From Algoriphagus sp. Y33 (GTDB lineage Bacteria > Bacteroidota > Bacteroidia > Cytophagales > Cyclobacteriaceae): a DNA stretch of 64,000 bases. The notes under the pieces were generated by a model. The model was not told where the DNA came from. It searched no databases and saw only the letters and a program-made list of their open reading frames with translations. A program made the translations under genes and the position numbers. Positions 8,779-18,500 of this stretch are shown here, one piece after another; positions within the stretch are counted from its first letter, which is position 1, and each line of letters begins with the position of its first letter. The stretch lies in contig NZ_CP061947.1 in the NCBI RefSeq assembly GCF_014838715.1, positions 2,790,001 through 2,854,000 of the forward strand, written 5' to 3'.

Positions 8779-10170
8779 TTAAAGTTGGTCTTCGAATAAG
8801 CTGTAATCTCCGGCTGCGGCTGCCTTAAAGAGCAAGGCTTGCCACACATTGTTATTGGCAATGGCCATATCAGTTTCAGCCCTGATCAAGAGATAAAGGG
8901 TTTGGGTGACATTAACCAAATCAGTCAGCCCGTTTTCATACAAGGCAAGCTGCCTCTGGTAGGCCTGTGAAGCAGCAGCTACCTGAATGGGTGCCTCATT
9001 TACACTTTCCAAAGCATTTTGTAGCTTTTTATCTGACAAATCTCCCTGTAAACGAATCTGAAGCTCTGCTTGACGGTATTCTTCCAACAGCGCGGCATTG
9101 ACGAATTTCTGTGACTGAACCTGCTTGGAAGTCCTTAGAATCCGGGAAAGATTCCACGTGAGCCCTACTCCTACTAGATAGTTTGATCTGGTAGGATTGA
9201 TACCATCCCAGTAGGAATGCGAAAAGTCCGTATTATCCAAATTATAGGTAGGCCCGAAGCCTGATGCACGCGTTTGCATAATTCCTATCAGGGCAATTGA
9301 AGGATAATTGAAGGTGCGGAAATAGGCAGTCTGCTGCTCATTCACATTGACTCTAGCCCGGTACCATTCCAATAGCGGGTGATCCGAAATGACCGTGTCG
9401 GCTACAAATTCTTGAGGTACCCGAGAGAGAAACAGGGTGTCCAGTGTGTATTCCCGGCTCTCGACACCGATCAGGTTCATCAGGGTATTTTGAGCTTCCA
9501 ATTCCCTATCCAGGGACTTCAGGTAAGCGATTTTAGCATTGGAAAACTCCGCATCGGCCTGAGAAGAATCCACTCCCGCGATCAAACCGTTTCTGGCTTT
9601 AGCCTTTACTATCTGCTGGAAAGTAGCTGCTCTTTCCATGTTTTTCTCAAAAGTAACCGTGAGTTTATGTGCAGCTACTCCATCTAGATAGGCACTAGCT
9701 ACTTTTACTTGATGCTGGAATATTTCTTGTGTCAGGTCTTTTTGATCCTGATCAGCAACCGCCTCAGCAGTTAGTATTCTTCTGGAAGCCCTTCCAAACG
9801 AAAAAACCTCCCAGTTGATGTTGGCCACATAGGAAGCGCCAAATGCCGCATCCCAGTTTTGCTCACTTCGGGGAAGACCGGAAGAAGCTACTCCATAGCC
9901 CCCAAATCCCCATAATGGACTGATTATCCCATTCACAGTTCCATAATCCTGCTGGGCCGAAAGTGTAAAATCAGGAAGATATTCCCGTTTCGCCTTGTCT
10001 GCCAGAGCGACGGAAGATGCTGCATAATACCCCTTCGCCTGAATGGCTCCATAATTGGTTACCGCTATATCTACGGCCTCTTTGATTGTGAGCATCTCCT
10101 GAGCACAGACACCGCCTACGGATATGAGCAGCAGTAAAACGCACAAAAACCCACTTTTAAATTTATTCAT
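8779..10170 (-). CDS. TolC family outer-membrane efflux protein
   Basis: The outer-membrane channel of the tripartite pump, first gene of the minus-strand operon; the pump gene starts 15 bases after its stop. From the ATG at 10170 it has 463 residues, with a signal peptide ending in CAQ followed by the family's opening LTIKEAVDIAVTNYG. An alternative in-frame ATG at 10188 adds six residues and is equally possible. Two repeats of long alpha-helical pairs and beta-strands are expected; LYENGLTDLVNVTQTLYLLIRAE is the typical C-terminal helix. No convincing promoter was found; a TACATTTG -7-like site on the minus strand (10394-10401) lacks a partner -33 element. Confidence 0.88.
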   Translation of the reverse strand: MNKFKSGFLCVLLLLISVGGVCAQEMLTIKEAVDIAVTNYGAIQAKGYYAASSVALADKAKREYLPDFTLSAQQDYGTVNGIISPLWGFGGYGVASSGLPRSEQNWDAAFGASYVANINWEVFSFGRASRRILTAEAVADQDQKDLTQEIFQHQVKVASAYLDGVAAHKLTVTFEKNMERAATFQQIVKAKARNGLIAGVDSSQADAEFSNAKIAYLKSLDRELEAQNTLMNLIGVESREYTLDTLFLSRVPQEFVADTVISDHPLLEWYRARVNVNEQQTAYFRTFNYPSIALIGIMQTRASGFGPTYNLDNTDFSHSYWDGINPTRSNYLVGVGLTWNLSRILRTSKQVQSQKFVNAALLEEYRQAELQIRLQGDLSDKKLQNALESVNEAPIQVAAASQAYQRQLALYENGLTDLVNVTQTLYLLIRAETDMAIANNNVWQALLFKAAAAGDYSLFEDQL

Positions 10171-10188
10171 AAACCCAATTTTATTCAT

Positions 10189-10715
10189 CTAATGGCCATA
10201 GCCAGTCAAGCATTCTTCACAAACTCCATGTCTTATTTTTCAAAAGTGATTCGATTGGACACATTCTGATCAAGCACTCTTTCTAAATCAAACCTCTAGA
10301 AATAAGTTAATTACATGAATTTTAAAATCTTTAGATTTCAAAACATAGTGGGTTTATTGCGCTTGCAAGGCTTAAAAAAGCTATTCATACCAGCAAATGT
10401 ATTACGCTAACCAGACGGGTGACTTAGGTGCCACTTATAATTTAGTGTATATACATCTGATTTGCCTGCATGATAATACAGGATCCTTGGTATACCTCAG
10501 ACTCATTGATGATTCCTTATTTTTCTTTTACCAATGGAAAATGGGATACACGAAAAAAAGTAAACCGGACATTTCTATTAATCCTTAAATAGAATCCACC
10601 AATTTTAAAAAATTAACAATCACGAATAAGATTTTATTGCACGCTTACCAATGAATGGAATATTTACCAGAGATTTGACAACTTGTCAAGCTCTTCGTCC
10701 CAAAACCCAAAAACT
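10189..10715. other. Intergenic region, no gene recognised
   Basis: This 527-base AT-rich stretch lies between the divergent RND operon and the MORN-repeat gene. It must hold both promoters. A 63-codon open frame inside it has no protein-like features, and no RNA gene was recognised. Confidence 0.5.
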
Positions 10716-11801
10716 GTGAGAAAAACAATTGCCTTTATCCTTTTGACAATTCTAGCTCAGTATTCCTACGCTCAGGACACTATCCGAACCTATTATGATG
10801 AGGAGGAGACTATGCTCAAGGAGTTGTATTTTATGGTGGACGGAAAAGCGAACGGTGAAATCAGGCGGTTTGATGGGGCCGGAAACCTCGTCCTGATCGG
10901 TCAACTGAAAGATGACCAAAGAAACGGGTTGTTTATAGATTTGAATCCCGAAACAGGCGATACCCTGAGATCAATTCCCTTTGTAAACAATATCCGTTCG
11001 GGAGAATCCAAAAGCTATTTTCCCGGCGGAAAACTAAAGCAGACCTCCATTTATGTAGCTAACGGGATCGAGGGCGAAGTGATCACCTATTATGAATCCG
11101 GTCAGATTCACGATAAAACCAACTTCAAAAACAACAAGCCGGATGGTCTCAGCGAAACATTCTATGAATCGGGAAAACAAGCTTCCAGAGTGAACTTTTC
11201 AGAGGGTCGATACAACGGACTTTTCGAAGAATTTACAGAAAGCGGACAAATTCTGATTTCTGCAATCTATTCAGACGGAGAACTAGATGGCAGAGAAACT
11301 CAATTCTATGAAGATGGGCAGGTACTTTCCGTGATTGACTTCTCAAAAGGACTTTTGGATGGAAGCTATGAGCTCAATTATCCCGATGGATCACCGAAAC
11401 GCAGAGGGAGCTATAAGAAAGGATATGAGGAAGGAGAATTGGTCTCCTATTACCAAAATGGAGAAATAAAAGAAAAAGCAAATTTCAAAAAGGGAATACC
11501 GATCCAGCCTGCCGAAAAATATTACCCTTCCGGCGCAATTGAGCAAAGAAAGAGCTTTGACAAGCTGGGCAACCCTGTCTTGGAAATCAATTACTTTGAA
11601 AACGGTCAAGTAAATTTTGCTGTCAACTATCTAAACCGTCAGCCAGAGGGAGAAGTAAGAATATACAGAAAAGACGGTTCGCTTGATGAAATCAAAAGAT
11701 ATAAGGGCGGTAAACTCGATGGAAATCAGGATTTTTTTGATGAAAAAGAAACACTTATCGCTACAGAGATCTATGAAATGGGTAATAAAATCAATAAATA
11801 A
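10716..11801 (+). CDS. Exported MORN/YwqK-repeat protein
   Basis: A 361-residue protein consisting almost wholly of about twelve repeats of 22-24 residues of the MORN-2 type (for example [21 protein letters not shown] and [16 protein letters not shown]), which form an extended beta-meander. I place the start at the GTG at 10716 because it begins a signal peptide ([10 protein letters not shown] to SYAQ); a TTG at 10683 would prepend a polar Ser-rich stretch. Databases often label such proteins YwqK-family antitoxin, but there is no toxin partner here. Being exported and single, it more likely has a surface or periplasmic binding role that cannot be specified. It precedes purC by 59 bases. Confidence 0.75.
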   Translation: MRKTIAFILLTILAQYSYAQDTIRTYYDEEETMLKELYFMVDGKANGEIRRFDGAGNLVLIGQLKDDQRNGLFIDLNPETGDTLRSIPFVNNIRSGESKSYFPGGKLKQTSIYVANGIEGEVITYYESGQIHDKTNFKNNKPDGLSETFYESGKQASRVNFSEGRYNGLFEEFTESGQILISAIYSDGELDGRETQFYEDGQVLSVIDFSKGLLDGSYELNYPDGSPKRRGSYKKGYEEGELVSYYQNGEIKEKANFKKGIPIQPAEKYYPSGAIEQRKSFDKLGNPVLEINYFENGQVNFAVNYLNRQPEGEVRIYRKDGSLDEIKRYKGGKLDGNQDFFDEKETLIATEIYEMGNKINK

Positions 11802-11860
11802 TAGATCCGGCTAGAGAGGAAAGAAAAAGCTTTTCTATTTTTGCCCAAACTATAAGAAGG

Positions 11861-12799
11861 ATGAGTAACGCTATCAAAGAAACCCATTTTCAATTCCCGG
11901 GACAACAGGGATTTTACAAAGGTAAAGTCCGTGATGTCTATATGTTTGACAAAGAATTGGTTGTGGTAGCATCCGACAGAATTTCCGCTTTTGACGTGGT
12001 TTTGCCCAAGCCGATTCCTTACAAGGGGCAGGTACTGAATCAGATCGCCGCCAAATTCTTGGCTGCCACATCCGATATCGTACCCAACTGGGTCACTTCC
12101 ACCCCCGATCCCAATGTAACGATAGGCATTCGGTGCGAACCTTTCAAAGTAGAAATGGTGATCCGGGGATATATGTCAGGCCATGCAGCCAGAGAGTATA
12201 AAGCAGGAAAACGTACTATCTGTGGAGTAGCGATGCCTGAACATATGCGTGAAAATGACCCTTTCCCTGAGCCAATCATTACACCTACTACTAAGGCTGA
12301 CGAAGGACACGATGAAGATATTTCCAGAGAAGAAATTCTGAAGCAGGGAATTGTTAGTGCTGCAGATTACGGGCAACTGGAAAAGTACACCAGAGCATTG
12401 TTCCGGCGCGGTCAGGAAATGGCCAATGAAATGGGACTAATCTTGGTCGATACCAAATATGAATTCGGAAAGGTAGGCGATAAAATCCTCCTGATTGACG
12501 AAATCCATACGCCTGATTCTTCCCGCTATTTCTATGCAGATGGATATGAAGAAAATCAGGCCAAGGGAATCGCTCAAAAGCAACTTTCCAAAGAATTTGT
12601 GAGACAATGGTTAATTTCGAATGGTTTTCAGGGCAAGGATGGACAATCTGTGCCTGAAATGACTGACGAAATTGTAGAAAGCATCTCTGATCGCTATATT
12701 GAGCTCTTCGAAAAAATAACAGGGGAAAAATTCCAAAAAGCTAACACAACAGAAATCGAGTCTAGAATCGAAAAAGCAATTCTTTCACACCTAGGCTAA
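11861..12799 (+). CDS. purC: Phosphoribosylaminoimidazole-succinocarboxamide synthase
   Basis: SAICAR synthase, step eight of de novo IMP synthesis, joining CAIR and aspartate with ATP in the cytoplasm. At 312 residues it belongs to the longer form of the family. Recognisable motifs are [11 protein letters not shown] near the start (nucleotide-binding strand), [51 protein letters not shown] and [15 protein letters not shown] Bacteroidota -7-like element TATTTTTG (11837-11844) lies 17 bases before the ATG, without an obvious -33 partner. No other purine gene is next to it, so the pathway is scattered. Confidence 0.95.
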   Translation: MSNAIKETHFQFPGQQGFYKGKVRDVYMFDKELVVVASDRISAFDVVLPKPIPYKGQVLNQIAAKFLAATSDIVPNWVTSTPDPNVTIGIRCEPFKVEMVIRGYMSGHAAREYKAGKRTICGVAMPEHMRENDPFPEPIITPTTKADEGHDEDISREEILKQGIVSAADYGQLEKYTRALFRRGQEMANEMGLILVDTKYEFGKVGDKILLIDEIHTPDSSRYFYADGYEENQAKGIAQKQLSKEFVRQWLISNGFQGKDGQSVPEMTDEIVESISDRYIELFEKITGEKFQKANTTEIESRIEKAILSHLG

Positions 12800-12909
12800 A
12801 AGACCAACTAACTTATATTATGAAATCGAGCATGACTCAAAAGTCACACACTGGGATGATTATCAGCATGTGAGATTCCATATGGCCACTGAAAAACAAT
12901 TATAATCAT

Positions 12910-13287
12910 ATGAAATATTCAATAGATAAAAAAGAACAGTACGTCATCTTCACCCCACAGGAAGAGAAATTGGATTCATTGCTTGCTCCTGTTTTGAAAT
13001 CCGAATTATTGACGATTCATGCTGAAGGCTTCGAAAATCTGGTTTTGGACATGAGCGAAGTTAAATATGTGGATTCTTCAGGACTAAGTGCTTTGCTGGT
13101 TGGAGATAGAGAATTTGGTAAAAACGGTGGTGTTTTCATCATTTCCGGAGTTCAGGATCATGTGATGAAATTGTTGAAGATTTCCATGCTGGACAAGAAA
13201 TTAAATCTGGTGAGCTCTCTTGAAGAAGCAAGTGAAGCAATCTTTATGCATGCAATCGAAAACGGAGAAGAGGAGGAGGAAGGTTGA
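12910..13287 (+). CDS. STAS-domain protein (anti-sigma factor antagonist type)
   Basis: A 125-residue single-domain STAS protein. The hallmark is the segment YVDSSGLSALLVG (about residues 56-68), where the Ser pair is the usual phosphorylation site of SpoIIAA-like antagonists. The C-terminal end is a run of Glu residues. The downstream ribonuclease Z gene starts within its stop codon (TTGA overlap), so they are co-translated. No anti-sigma kinase or phosphatase gene is nearby, so a partner-switching role is family knowledge only. Confidence 0.8.
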   Translation: MKYSIDKKEQYVIFTPQEEKLDSLLAPVLKSELLTIHAEGFENLVLDMSEVKYVDSSGLSALLVGDREFGKNGGVFIISGVQDHVMKLLKISMLDKKLNLVSSLEEASEAIFMHAIENGEEEEEG

Positions 13288-14201
13288 TACCGGAGTTTGA
13301 AGTCACCATATTAGGAAACACGTCTTCCATTCCGGTTCATGGAAGGCATCATACTGCCCAAGTCGTGAGATTTGGGCAGGATTTTTTACTGCTTGACTGT
13401 GGAGAGGCCATGCAGCTGCAAGCTCGTGCCTTCAAGGTCAAAGTCTCCAAAATCAATACTATTTTCATTTCTCATCTTCATGGAGATCACTATTTGGGTC
13501 TGGTTGGACTTCTTTCGAGCTATCACTTAGCCAAAAGAACAAGTCCGCTAACCATCTACGGTCCACAAGGCCTAGACGAGATCATCACTACGCATTTCCG
13601 TTGGAGCAATACCAAACTGAGTTATCCCCTCACTTTTGTACAAACCCATGATGATGGGCTAAACTTGCTTCTGGATTCCCCTAACTATCAAGTGTATAGT
13701 TTCCCTTTAAAACACAGGTTACCGACGACTGGTTTTCTGATCAAGGAAAAACATGGGCTCAGGAGTATGGTCAAGGAAAAATTGCAACAAAGCCACCTTT
13801 CTTTTGCTGCTATCCAATCCCTTCGCAAGGGAATAGATTACAAAGATGAAAATGGCAAAGTGTACAAAGTCAACGTCTATACGCATCCTTTGCCTCCACT
13901 TCGCTCCTATGCGTATTGCTCAGACACAATTTTTAATCCGGAATTGAAACAATACATTGAGAATGCAGATCTGCTTTACCATGAATCCACCTTTATGGAA
14001 GACAATTTAGAACGGGCTGCGGCAACATTTCACAGTACCGCAAAGCAAGCCGCAGAAATCGCAAAAATGAGCTGTGTAAAAAAATTGCTTCTGGGTCATT
14101 TCTCTTCACGATATATAGAGCTGGAACTTATGTTGGATGAAGCAAAAAGTGTATTTGTCCCTAGTGTTTTAAGTGAGGAAGGTCAGACTTATGCCATATG
14201 A
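13284..14201 (+). CDS. rnz: Ribonuclease Z
   Basis: A 305-residue metallo-beta-lactamase-fold endonuclease that trims the 3' end of tRNA precursors. The zinc motif HLHGDH lies at about residues 64-69, with further ligands in ESTF and GHFSSRY; LGNTSSIP opens the fold as in RNase Z. The start is a TTG overlapping the stop of the STAS gene, and the next gene overlaps its stop by four bases (ATGA). It is therefore the middle gene of a tightly coupled STAS-rnz-transporter operon. Confidence 0.93.
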   Translation: MIPEFEVTILGNTSSIPVHGRHHTAQVVRFGQDFLLLDCGEAMQLQARAFKVKVSKINTIFISHLHGDHYLGLVGLLSSYHLAKRTSPLTIYGPQGLDEIITTHFRWSNTKLSYPLTFVQTHDDGLNLLLDSPNYQVYSFPLKHRLPTTGFLIKEKHGLRSMVKEKLQQSHLSFAAIQSLRKGIDYKDENGKVYKVNVYTHPLPPLRSYAYCSDTIFNPELKQYIENADLLYHESTFMEDNLERAAATFHSTAKQAAEIAKMSCVKKLLLGHFSSRYIELELMLDEAKSVFVPSVLSEEGQTYAI

Positions 14202-14989
14202 ACAAGGTACAAAACTCCCGCAAAACCAATCTTTTTATCATTCTGGGAAGCATCTTTCTGACCAATGCAATTCTGGCAGAGATCATCGGTGTTAAGATTT
14301 TTTCCGCAGAGAAGACGCTGGGATTTGATCCCGTAAACTGGACTTTTTTCGGAGAATATTTATTGGATTTCAATCTTACCGCAGGTGCCATAATATGGCC
14401 GGTAGTCTTTATTACTACCGATATTATCAATGAATATTTTGGAAAAAAAGGGGTGAAGAAAATCTCATTCTTGACTGCCGGATTGATTGCTTATGCATTT
14501 GTGGTCATCAGTGTTGTTACAGCTTTGACACCGGCAGATTTCTGGCTCGAGGTAAATGCTACTACTCCTGAAGGTGATAGTTTTAATATAAGTTATGCAT
14601 TCAACACAATTTTCCGACAAGGCCTCGGAATCATCATAGGTTCACTTACTGCATTCCTACTCGGTCAATTGATCGATGTGTATGTTTTTCAAAAGCTGAG
14701 ATCTATCACTGGTGAAAGCAAAATCTGGCTGAGAGCCACAGGTTCTACGTTGGTAAGCCAGTTTATCGATTCATTTGTCGTCTTGGGAATTGCTTTTTAT
14801 GTGTTTGGAAACTGGAGTTTAGACCAGATCATCGCAGTAGGAATAATGAATTACCTCTACAAAATGGTCGTTGCCATTGTACTTACTCCTTTACTTTACC
14901 TAGGTCATGGAATCATTGACCGATACCTGGGCAAAGAGCTGGCTGCCGAAATGATCGAAGAAGCTAGTGAGAATAAGGCCTTTTTGTGA
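14198..14989 (+). CDS. Queuosine precursor transporter (YhhQ family)
   Basis: A 263-residue inner-membrane protein of the VUT/YhhQ family, which imports queuosine precursors (preQ0/preQ1) for tRNA modification. About six hydrophobic segments are visible, starting at residues 11-28, with ITTDIINEYFGKKGVKK as the characteristic motif after the second or third segment and LVSQFIDSFVV near the end. It overlaps ribonuclease Z by four bases; the pairing of two tRNA-maturation genes is suggestive. A downstream open frame over its 3' end (14967-15224) looks non-coding. Confidence 0.88.
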   Translation: MNKVQNSRKTNLFIILGSIFLTNAILAEIIGVKIFSAEKTLGFDPVNWTFFGEYLLDFNLTAGAIIWPVVFITTDIINEYFGKKGVKKISFLTAGLIAYAFVVISVVTALTPADFWLEVNATTPEGDSFNISYAFNTIFRQGLGIIIGSLTAFLLGQLIDVYVFQKLRSITGESKIWLRATGSTLVSQFIDSFVVLGIAFYVFGNWSLDQIIAVGIMNYLYKMVVAIVLTPLLYLGHGIIDRYLGKELAAEMIEEASENKAFL

Positions 14990-15519
14990 TTCTAGATTTG
15001 AGCGCTTCAAAAAGACGGCCCGCTCTCTAGTGTTGGTTAATGTTGAAAATAGAGATTACTTACGTTGTCAAATCACCTCAAAATCTATCAGAGACAAGTA
15101 CACAGTACAAGTAGCCGAAAATCAAATTATTAAAAGATTTCTTTCTAAATCAAGTAACGTAAGACCAATCCGGATATTCACAGCAGATCAACGAGTACTA
15201 CTTTATAAAACAGGCTGTAATTAGCTCCGCTATGCATTTGAAAATTGTAGGAAAAATAATTGATCTGCTATCTTAATATTCAATACAATCCTCTGTAAGC
15301 ACAACCTCTCATCACTCCAACCAAATATTTCACTCCTTAACCCGTCATTTTTTTACAATTATTCTAAATATTTTTGAAGATGGTTTGGCATTCCAAAATA
15401 TTAATCATACTTTTGCACCGTCAATAAGACAAAAAACAATTTTTCGTGCCGTGAATTCCTTACTGTCGCTTGTCGGGATATTTATTAGGACCGAATGGCA
15501 GGGAAATTAAGGAAACATC
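14990..15519. other. Intergenic region with helicase promoter and leader
   Basis: This 530-base region precedes the DEAD-box helicase gene. It contains the promoter listed separately and a transcribed leader of roughly 100 bases. I recognise no gene in the first 390 bases. A long leader before a DEAD-box helicase is reminiscent of cold-regulated mRNAs, but no conserved element was identified. Confidence 0.5.
15384..15415 (+). promoter_or_regulatory. Predicted Bacteroidota promoter of the DEAD-box helicase gene
   Basis: A -33 element TTTG (15384-15387) and a perfect -7 element TACTTTTG (15408-15415) are separated by 20 bases, as in the Bacteroidota primary-sigma consensus. Transcription should start near 15420, leaving a leader of about 100 bases before the ATG at 15520. 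Confidence 0.65.
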
Positions 15520-17277
15520 ATGGATCAAACACTCAAGTTCTCAGACTTGGGAATTTCTTCAGAAATTCTTAAGTCAGTGGAAGAGATGGGCTATACCCAA
15601 CCTTCCCCAATTCAAACTCAATCTATCCCATTTATCCTGCAAGGAAGAGATGTCATCGGACAAGCTCAAACAGGTACGGGTAAAACAGCAGCTTTTGCTA
15701 TTCCGATCATCGATTTGGTCGATGCAGATCTCAACAAGCCGCAAGCAATTATTCTTTGCCCTACCCGTGAACTTGCAGTTCAAGTAGAAGGCGAAATCCA
15801 AAAACTTGCTAAATACCACAGAGCGATTAATTCTGTAGCTATCTACGGTGGTGAATCCATCGATCGTCAAATCAGAGTTCTCCGTAGAGGAGTTCAGATC
15901 GTTGTAGGTACTCCGGGACGTGTGCAAGATCACATCAACCGTGGTACATTGAAGCTGGATTCAGTTGGCATCCTTGTTTTGGATGAGGCTGATGAGATGC
16001 TGGACATGGGCTTCAGGGATGACATCGAAGCGATCCTTCAGGAAATGCCGGATGAAAGACAGACTGTCTTCTTCTCTGCTACCATGGCGAAGCCTATCAT
16101 GGATTTGACCAGAAAATATCAGACGAATCCTGAAATTGTCAAAATAGACAAAAAGGAACTGACGGTCTCCAATATTGAGCAAACCTATTACGAAGTCAAA
16201 AATCCATTGAAACTGGAATTGATGGCCCGTTTAATGAATGTTCACAACATCAACCTAAGCGTGGTATTCTGTAATACCAAGAGAATGGTAGATGAAGTTA
16301 CTGAAGGATTAGTAGCAAGAGGAATCGCCGCAGATGCGCTTCACGGAGACTTATCCCAAGCTCAACGTGACAAAGTAATGGGCAAATTCCGTAAAGGACA
16401 TTGCAAGGTACTGGTAGCTACAGATGTGGCTGCAAGAGGTATTGACGTGGACAATGTGGAAGCTGTATTCAACTTTGACCTTCCTTTGGACGAAGAATAT
16501 TACGTACATAGAATCGGACGTACCGGCCGTGCAGGCAAAAACGGTAAAGCAATTAATTTTGTGACCGGAAGAAGAGACAACTTTAAGATGAGAGATTTGG
16601 AAAGATATACCAAAGCTACTATTACGAAGATGTCCCCTCCTTCTGCTGCAGATTTGATCGAATTGAAAAAAGCTCAGTTCGTAAAAAGTGTAACAGAACA
16701 AATTGAAAAATCAGAAGACAACCAGCTATTCGAAGCTACTATCGGACAAATGCTAGCAGAAGGTCTTACGATCGATCAGGTTGCTGTAGGTTTGATGAAA
16801 CTTGTGATGGGCGACTCAGTGAAAGAAATGAGCGAGCAGAACTTTAGTATAGACGCATCCGGTGGAGACAGAAGAAGAGAAGGTGGACGTGACGGCGGAA
16901 GATTCGAAAGAGGTGGACGCGGAGAACGTGGCGACAGAGGCGGAAGAAACGAAAGAGGCGGTGAGAGAAGAAGAGAATTCGGAAACCGTGAAGGTGGATC
17001 AAGAGATGGTGGTAAAAGACCTGAAAGAGCTCGTGAAGCAAACATGACACGTCTATTTTTGAATCTTGGTGCAAAAGACAGAATCCGTCCAAATGATATT
17101 GTAGGTGCGATTGCAGGCGAAACCGGCGTACCGGGACGCAGCATCGGCGGCATCGATATCTATGACAACTTCTCTTTTGTGGATGTTCCTTCCAAAGACG
17201 CTGATCAGGTGATCCAAGGAATGAAAAACAACACCATCAAAGGCAAGAGTGTCAGCATGGAGGTTTCTAAAGGTTAA
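15520..17277 (+). CDS. DEAD-box ATP-dependent RNA helicase (DeaD/CsdA-like)
   Basis: A 585-residue RNA helicase that remodels structured RNA, probably in ribosome assembly and cold adaptation. Helicase domain 1 shows the Q motif (SDLGISSEILKSVEEMGY...PSPIQ), AQTGTGKT, PTRELAVQ, DEAD within VLDEADEML, and SAT. Domain 2 shows VVFCNTKR, ARGIDVDNV and HRIGRTGRAG. An Arg/Gly-rich tail (about 447-505) is followed by a DbpA/CsdA-type RNA-binding domain (about 508-582, MTRLFLNLGAKD...IGGIDIYDNFSFVDVP). The gene has its own predicted promoter and a long leader, and a clear intrinsic terminator follows. Confidence 0.93.
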   Translation: MDQTLKFSDLGISSEILKSVEEMGYTQPSPIQTQSIPFILQGRDVIGQAQTGTGKTAAFAIPIIDLVDADLNKPQAIILCPTRELAVQVEGEIQKLAKYHRAINSVAIYGGESIDRQIRVLRRGVQIVVGTPGRVQDHINRGTLKLDSVGILVLDEADEMLDMGFRDDIEAILQEMPDERQTVFFSATMAKPIMDLTRKYQTNPEIVKIDKKELTVSNIEQTYYEVKNPLKLELMARLMNVHNINLSVVFCNTKRMVDEVTEGLVARGIAADALHGDLSQAQRDKVMGKFRKGHCKVLVATDVAARGIDVDNVEAVFNFDLPLDEEYYVHRIGRTGRAGKNGKAINFVTGRRDNFKMRDLERYTKATITKMSPPSAADLIELKKAQFVKSVTEQIEKSEDNQLFEATIGQMLAEGLTIDQVAVGLMKLVMGDSVKEMSEQNFSIDASGGDRRREGGRDGGRFERGGRGERGDRGGRNERGGERRREFGNREGGSRDGGKRPERAREANMTRLFLNLGAKDRIRPNDIVGAIAGETGVPGRSIGGIDIYDNFSFVDVPSKDADQVIQGMKNNTIKGKSVSMEVSKG

Positions 17278-17301
17278 TAGATTTTAAGGTTTATATGGTT
17301 T

Positions 17302-17335
17302 AAAGCACATTTCTTCATTGAAATGTGCTTTTTTT
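17302..17335 (+). terminator. Intrinsic terminator after the DEAD-box helicase gene
   Basis: A perfect 12-base stem (AAAGCACATTTC, 17302-17313, with GAAATGTGCTTT, 17320-17331), a six-base loop, and a run of T residues. It sits 24 bases after the helicase stop codon and just before rsmE. Confidence 0.85.
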
Positions 17336-17353
17336 GTGTCTTAGTATTTACCT

Positions 17354-18058
17354 ATGCAGCTCTTTTTTCAAGAAAACATCACCCCTCCTCTTATTTCGTT
17401 AGATCAGGATGAATCCAGGCATCTCTATAAAGTGCTTCGCAAAAAACAAGGCGATCATGTTTTTGTAACAAATGGAGCAGGACTTCTCTTTGAATGCGTG
17501 ATCCTAGAAGCCAATCCCCGAAAAACAAGTCTGAAGGTCGTGCACACCACCGAGGTGGAAGAAGAATCCTTTCACATTCACCTTGTCATCGCCCCTACCA
17601 AAAGCCCCGATCGAATGGAGTGGATGGTGGAGAAAATCACTGAAATCGGCTTTCATGAACTTACACTTCTACAAACCATGAATTCGGAGAGAAGTTACCT
17701 TAAAACTGATCGCCTGGAGAAAAAAATAATTTCTGCCTGTAAGCAAAGTCTCAAATACCGAATTCCTATTCTTCATCCGATTTCAAAATTGGATGAAATT
17801 CTGGATTCTGGTGAATTTGAAGATTATCAGAAGTTCATTGCTTATGTGGATGAGCATCATGATCACCATTTGTTTGATAGTGCTGACCCTAGAGGAAAAT
17901 ACCTAGTTCTAATTGGTCCGGAGGGTGATTTTGATCCCGTTGAAATCAAAAAAGCATTGCAGGCGGGTTTCAAACCCGTGTCATTGGGAAAAGCAAGACT
18001 AAGAACAGAAACAGCGGGACTAGCCACAGTCCAGATACTACAAACACTAAACCGATAA
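17354..18058 (+). CDS. rsmE: 16S rRNA (uracil-1498-N3)-methyltransferase
   Basis: A 234-residue SPOUT-class methyltransferase that modifies U1498 of 16S rRNA using S-adenosylmethionine. The N-terminal PUA-like domain includes DESRHLYKVLRKKQGD. The C-terminal knotted domain shows IAPTKSPDRMEWMVEKITEIG, LIGPEGDF and SLGKARLRTETAGLATV, all diagnostic of RsmE. The length is typical. It follows the helicase terminator closely and probably has its own promoter or read-through transcription. Confidence 0.93.
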   Translation: MQLFFQENITPPLISLDQDESRHLYKVLRKKQGDHVFVTNGAGLLFECVILEANPRKTSLKVVHTTEVEEESFHIHLVIAPTKSPDRMEWMVEKITEIGFHELTLLQTMNSERSYLKTDRLEKKIISACKQSLKYRIPILHPISKLDEILDSGEFEDYQKFIAYVDEHHDHHLFDSADPRGKYLVLIGPEGDFDPVEIKKALQAGFKPVSLGKARLRTETAGLATVQILQTLNR

Positions 18059-18146
18059 AATAATCGTTTTTTTCGTAATGAGTTAAAGTTCTTGTTGAAA
18101 AAACTATTGCATTTTCATTAATTTAGAGTCAAAGACAATTTTTACC

Positions 18147-18500
18147 GTGCCATACAAAGAGCGAGAAATAGAAAAGAAGTATTATTCCATTGGGGAAGTA
18201 GCGCAGATATTCAAAGTAGCACCATCATTGATTCGGTATTGGGAGGGTGAATTTGACATTATCCGCCCAAAGAAAGACAGAAAAGGCAATCGACGCTATA
18301 CCAAGTTGGATATCCAGAAAATCAGATACATCTACCATCTGGTAAAGGAAAAGGGATATACACTACAAGGAGCTCAGGAAGTGATCAAATCCGGAAAGGA
18401 ACAGGGTTTTGACAAGGTGCAGGCGGTGCAAAAGCTTCAGGAAATCAAAGATTTTTTAATCAATATCCGCGATGAATTCAATGCAAAATCAAGCTCATGA
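18147..18500 (+). CDS. MerR-family transcriptional regulator
   Basis: A 117-residue regulator with a single winged-helix MerR domain at about residues 10-85 (YYSIGEVAQIFKVAPSLIRYWE) and a short helical tail. The start codon is GTG at 18147. No metal-binding cysteines are visible, so it is not a metal sensor; short MerR proteins of this kind are widespread in Bacteroidota with unknown effectors. Its 3' end overlaps the start of dprA by 29 bases, so the two are likely co-translated. Confidence 0.85.
   Translation: MPYKEREIEKKYYSIGEVAQIFKVAPSLIRYWEGEFDIIRPKKDRKGNRRYTKLDIQKIRYIYHLVKEKGYTLQGAQEVIKSGKEQGFDKVQAVQKLQEIKDFLINIRDEFNAKSSS

Noticed and set aside
10397..10588. 63-codon open frame in the spacer before the MORN-repeat gene
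   Set aside because: No signal peptide or domain-like pattern, unusual composition for this genome, and it lies in a region that must hold divergent promoters.
10683..11801. MORN-repeat protein as a YwqK-type antitoxin
   Set aside because: The label is a database habit; there is no adjacent toxin gene and the protein carries a signal peptide.
14967..15224. 85-codon open frame overlapping the 3' end of the queuosine-precursor transporter gene
   Set aside because: It starts inside the transporter gene in another frame and its translation looks random.
16850..17040. Tandem GAAGAGGTGG-like repeats in the helicase gene
   Set aside because: They simply encode the Arg/Gly-rich tail of the DEAD-box protein.
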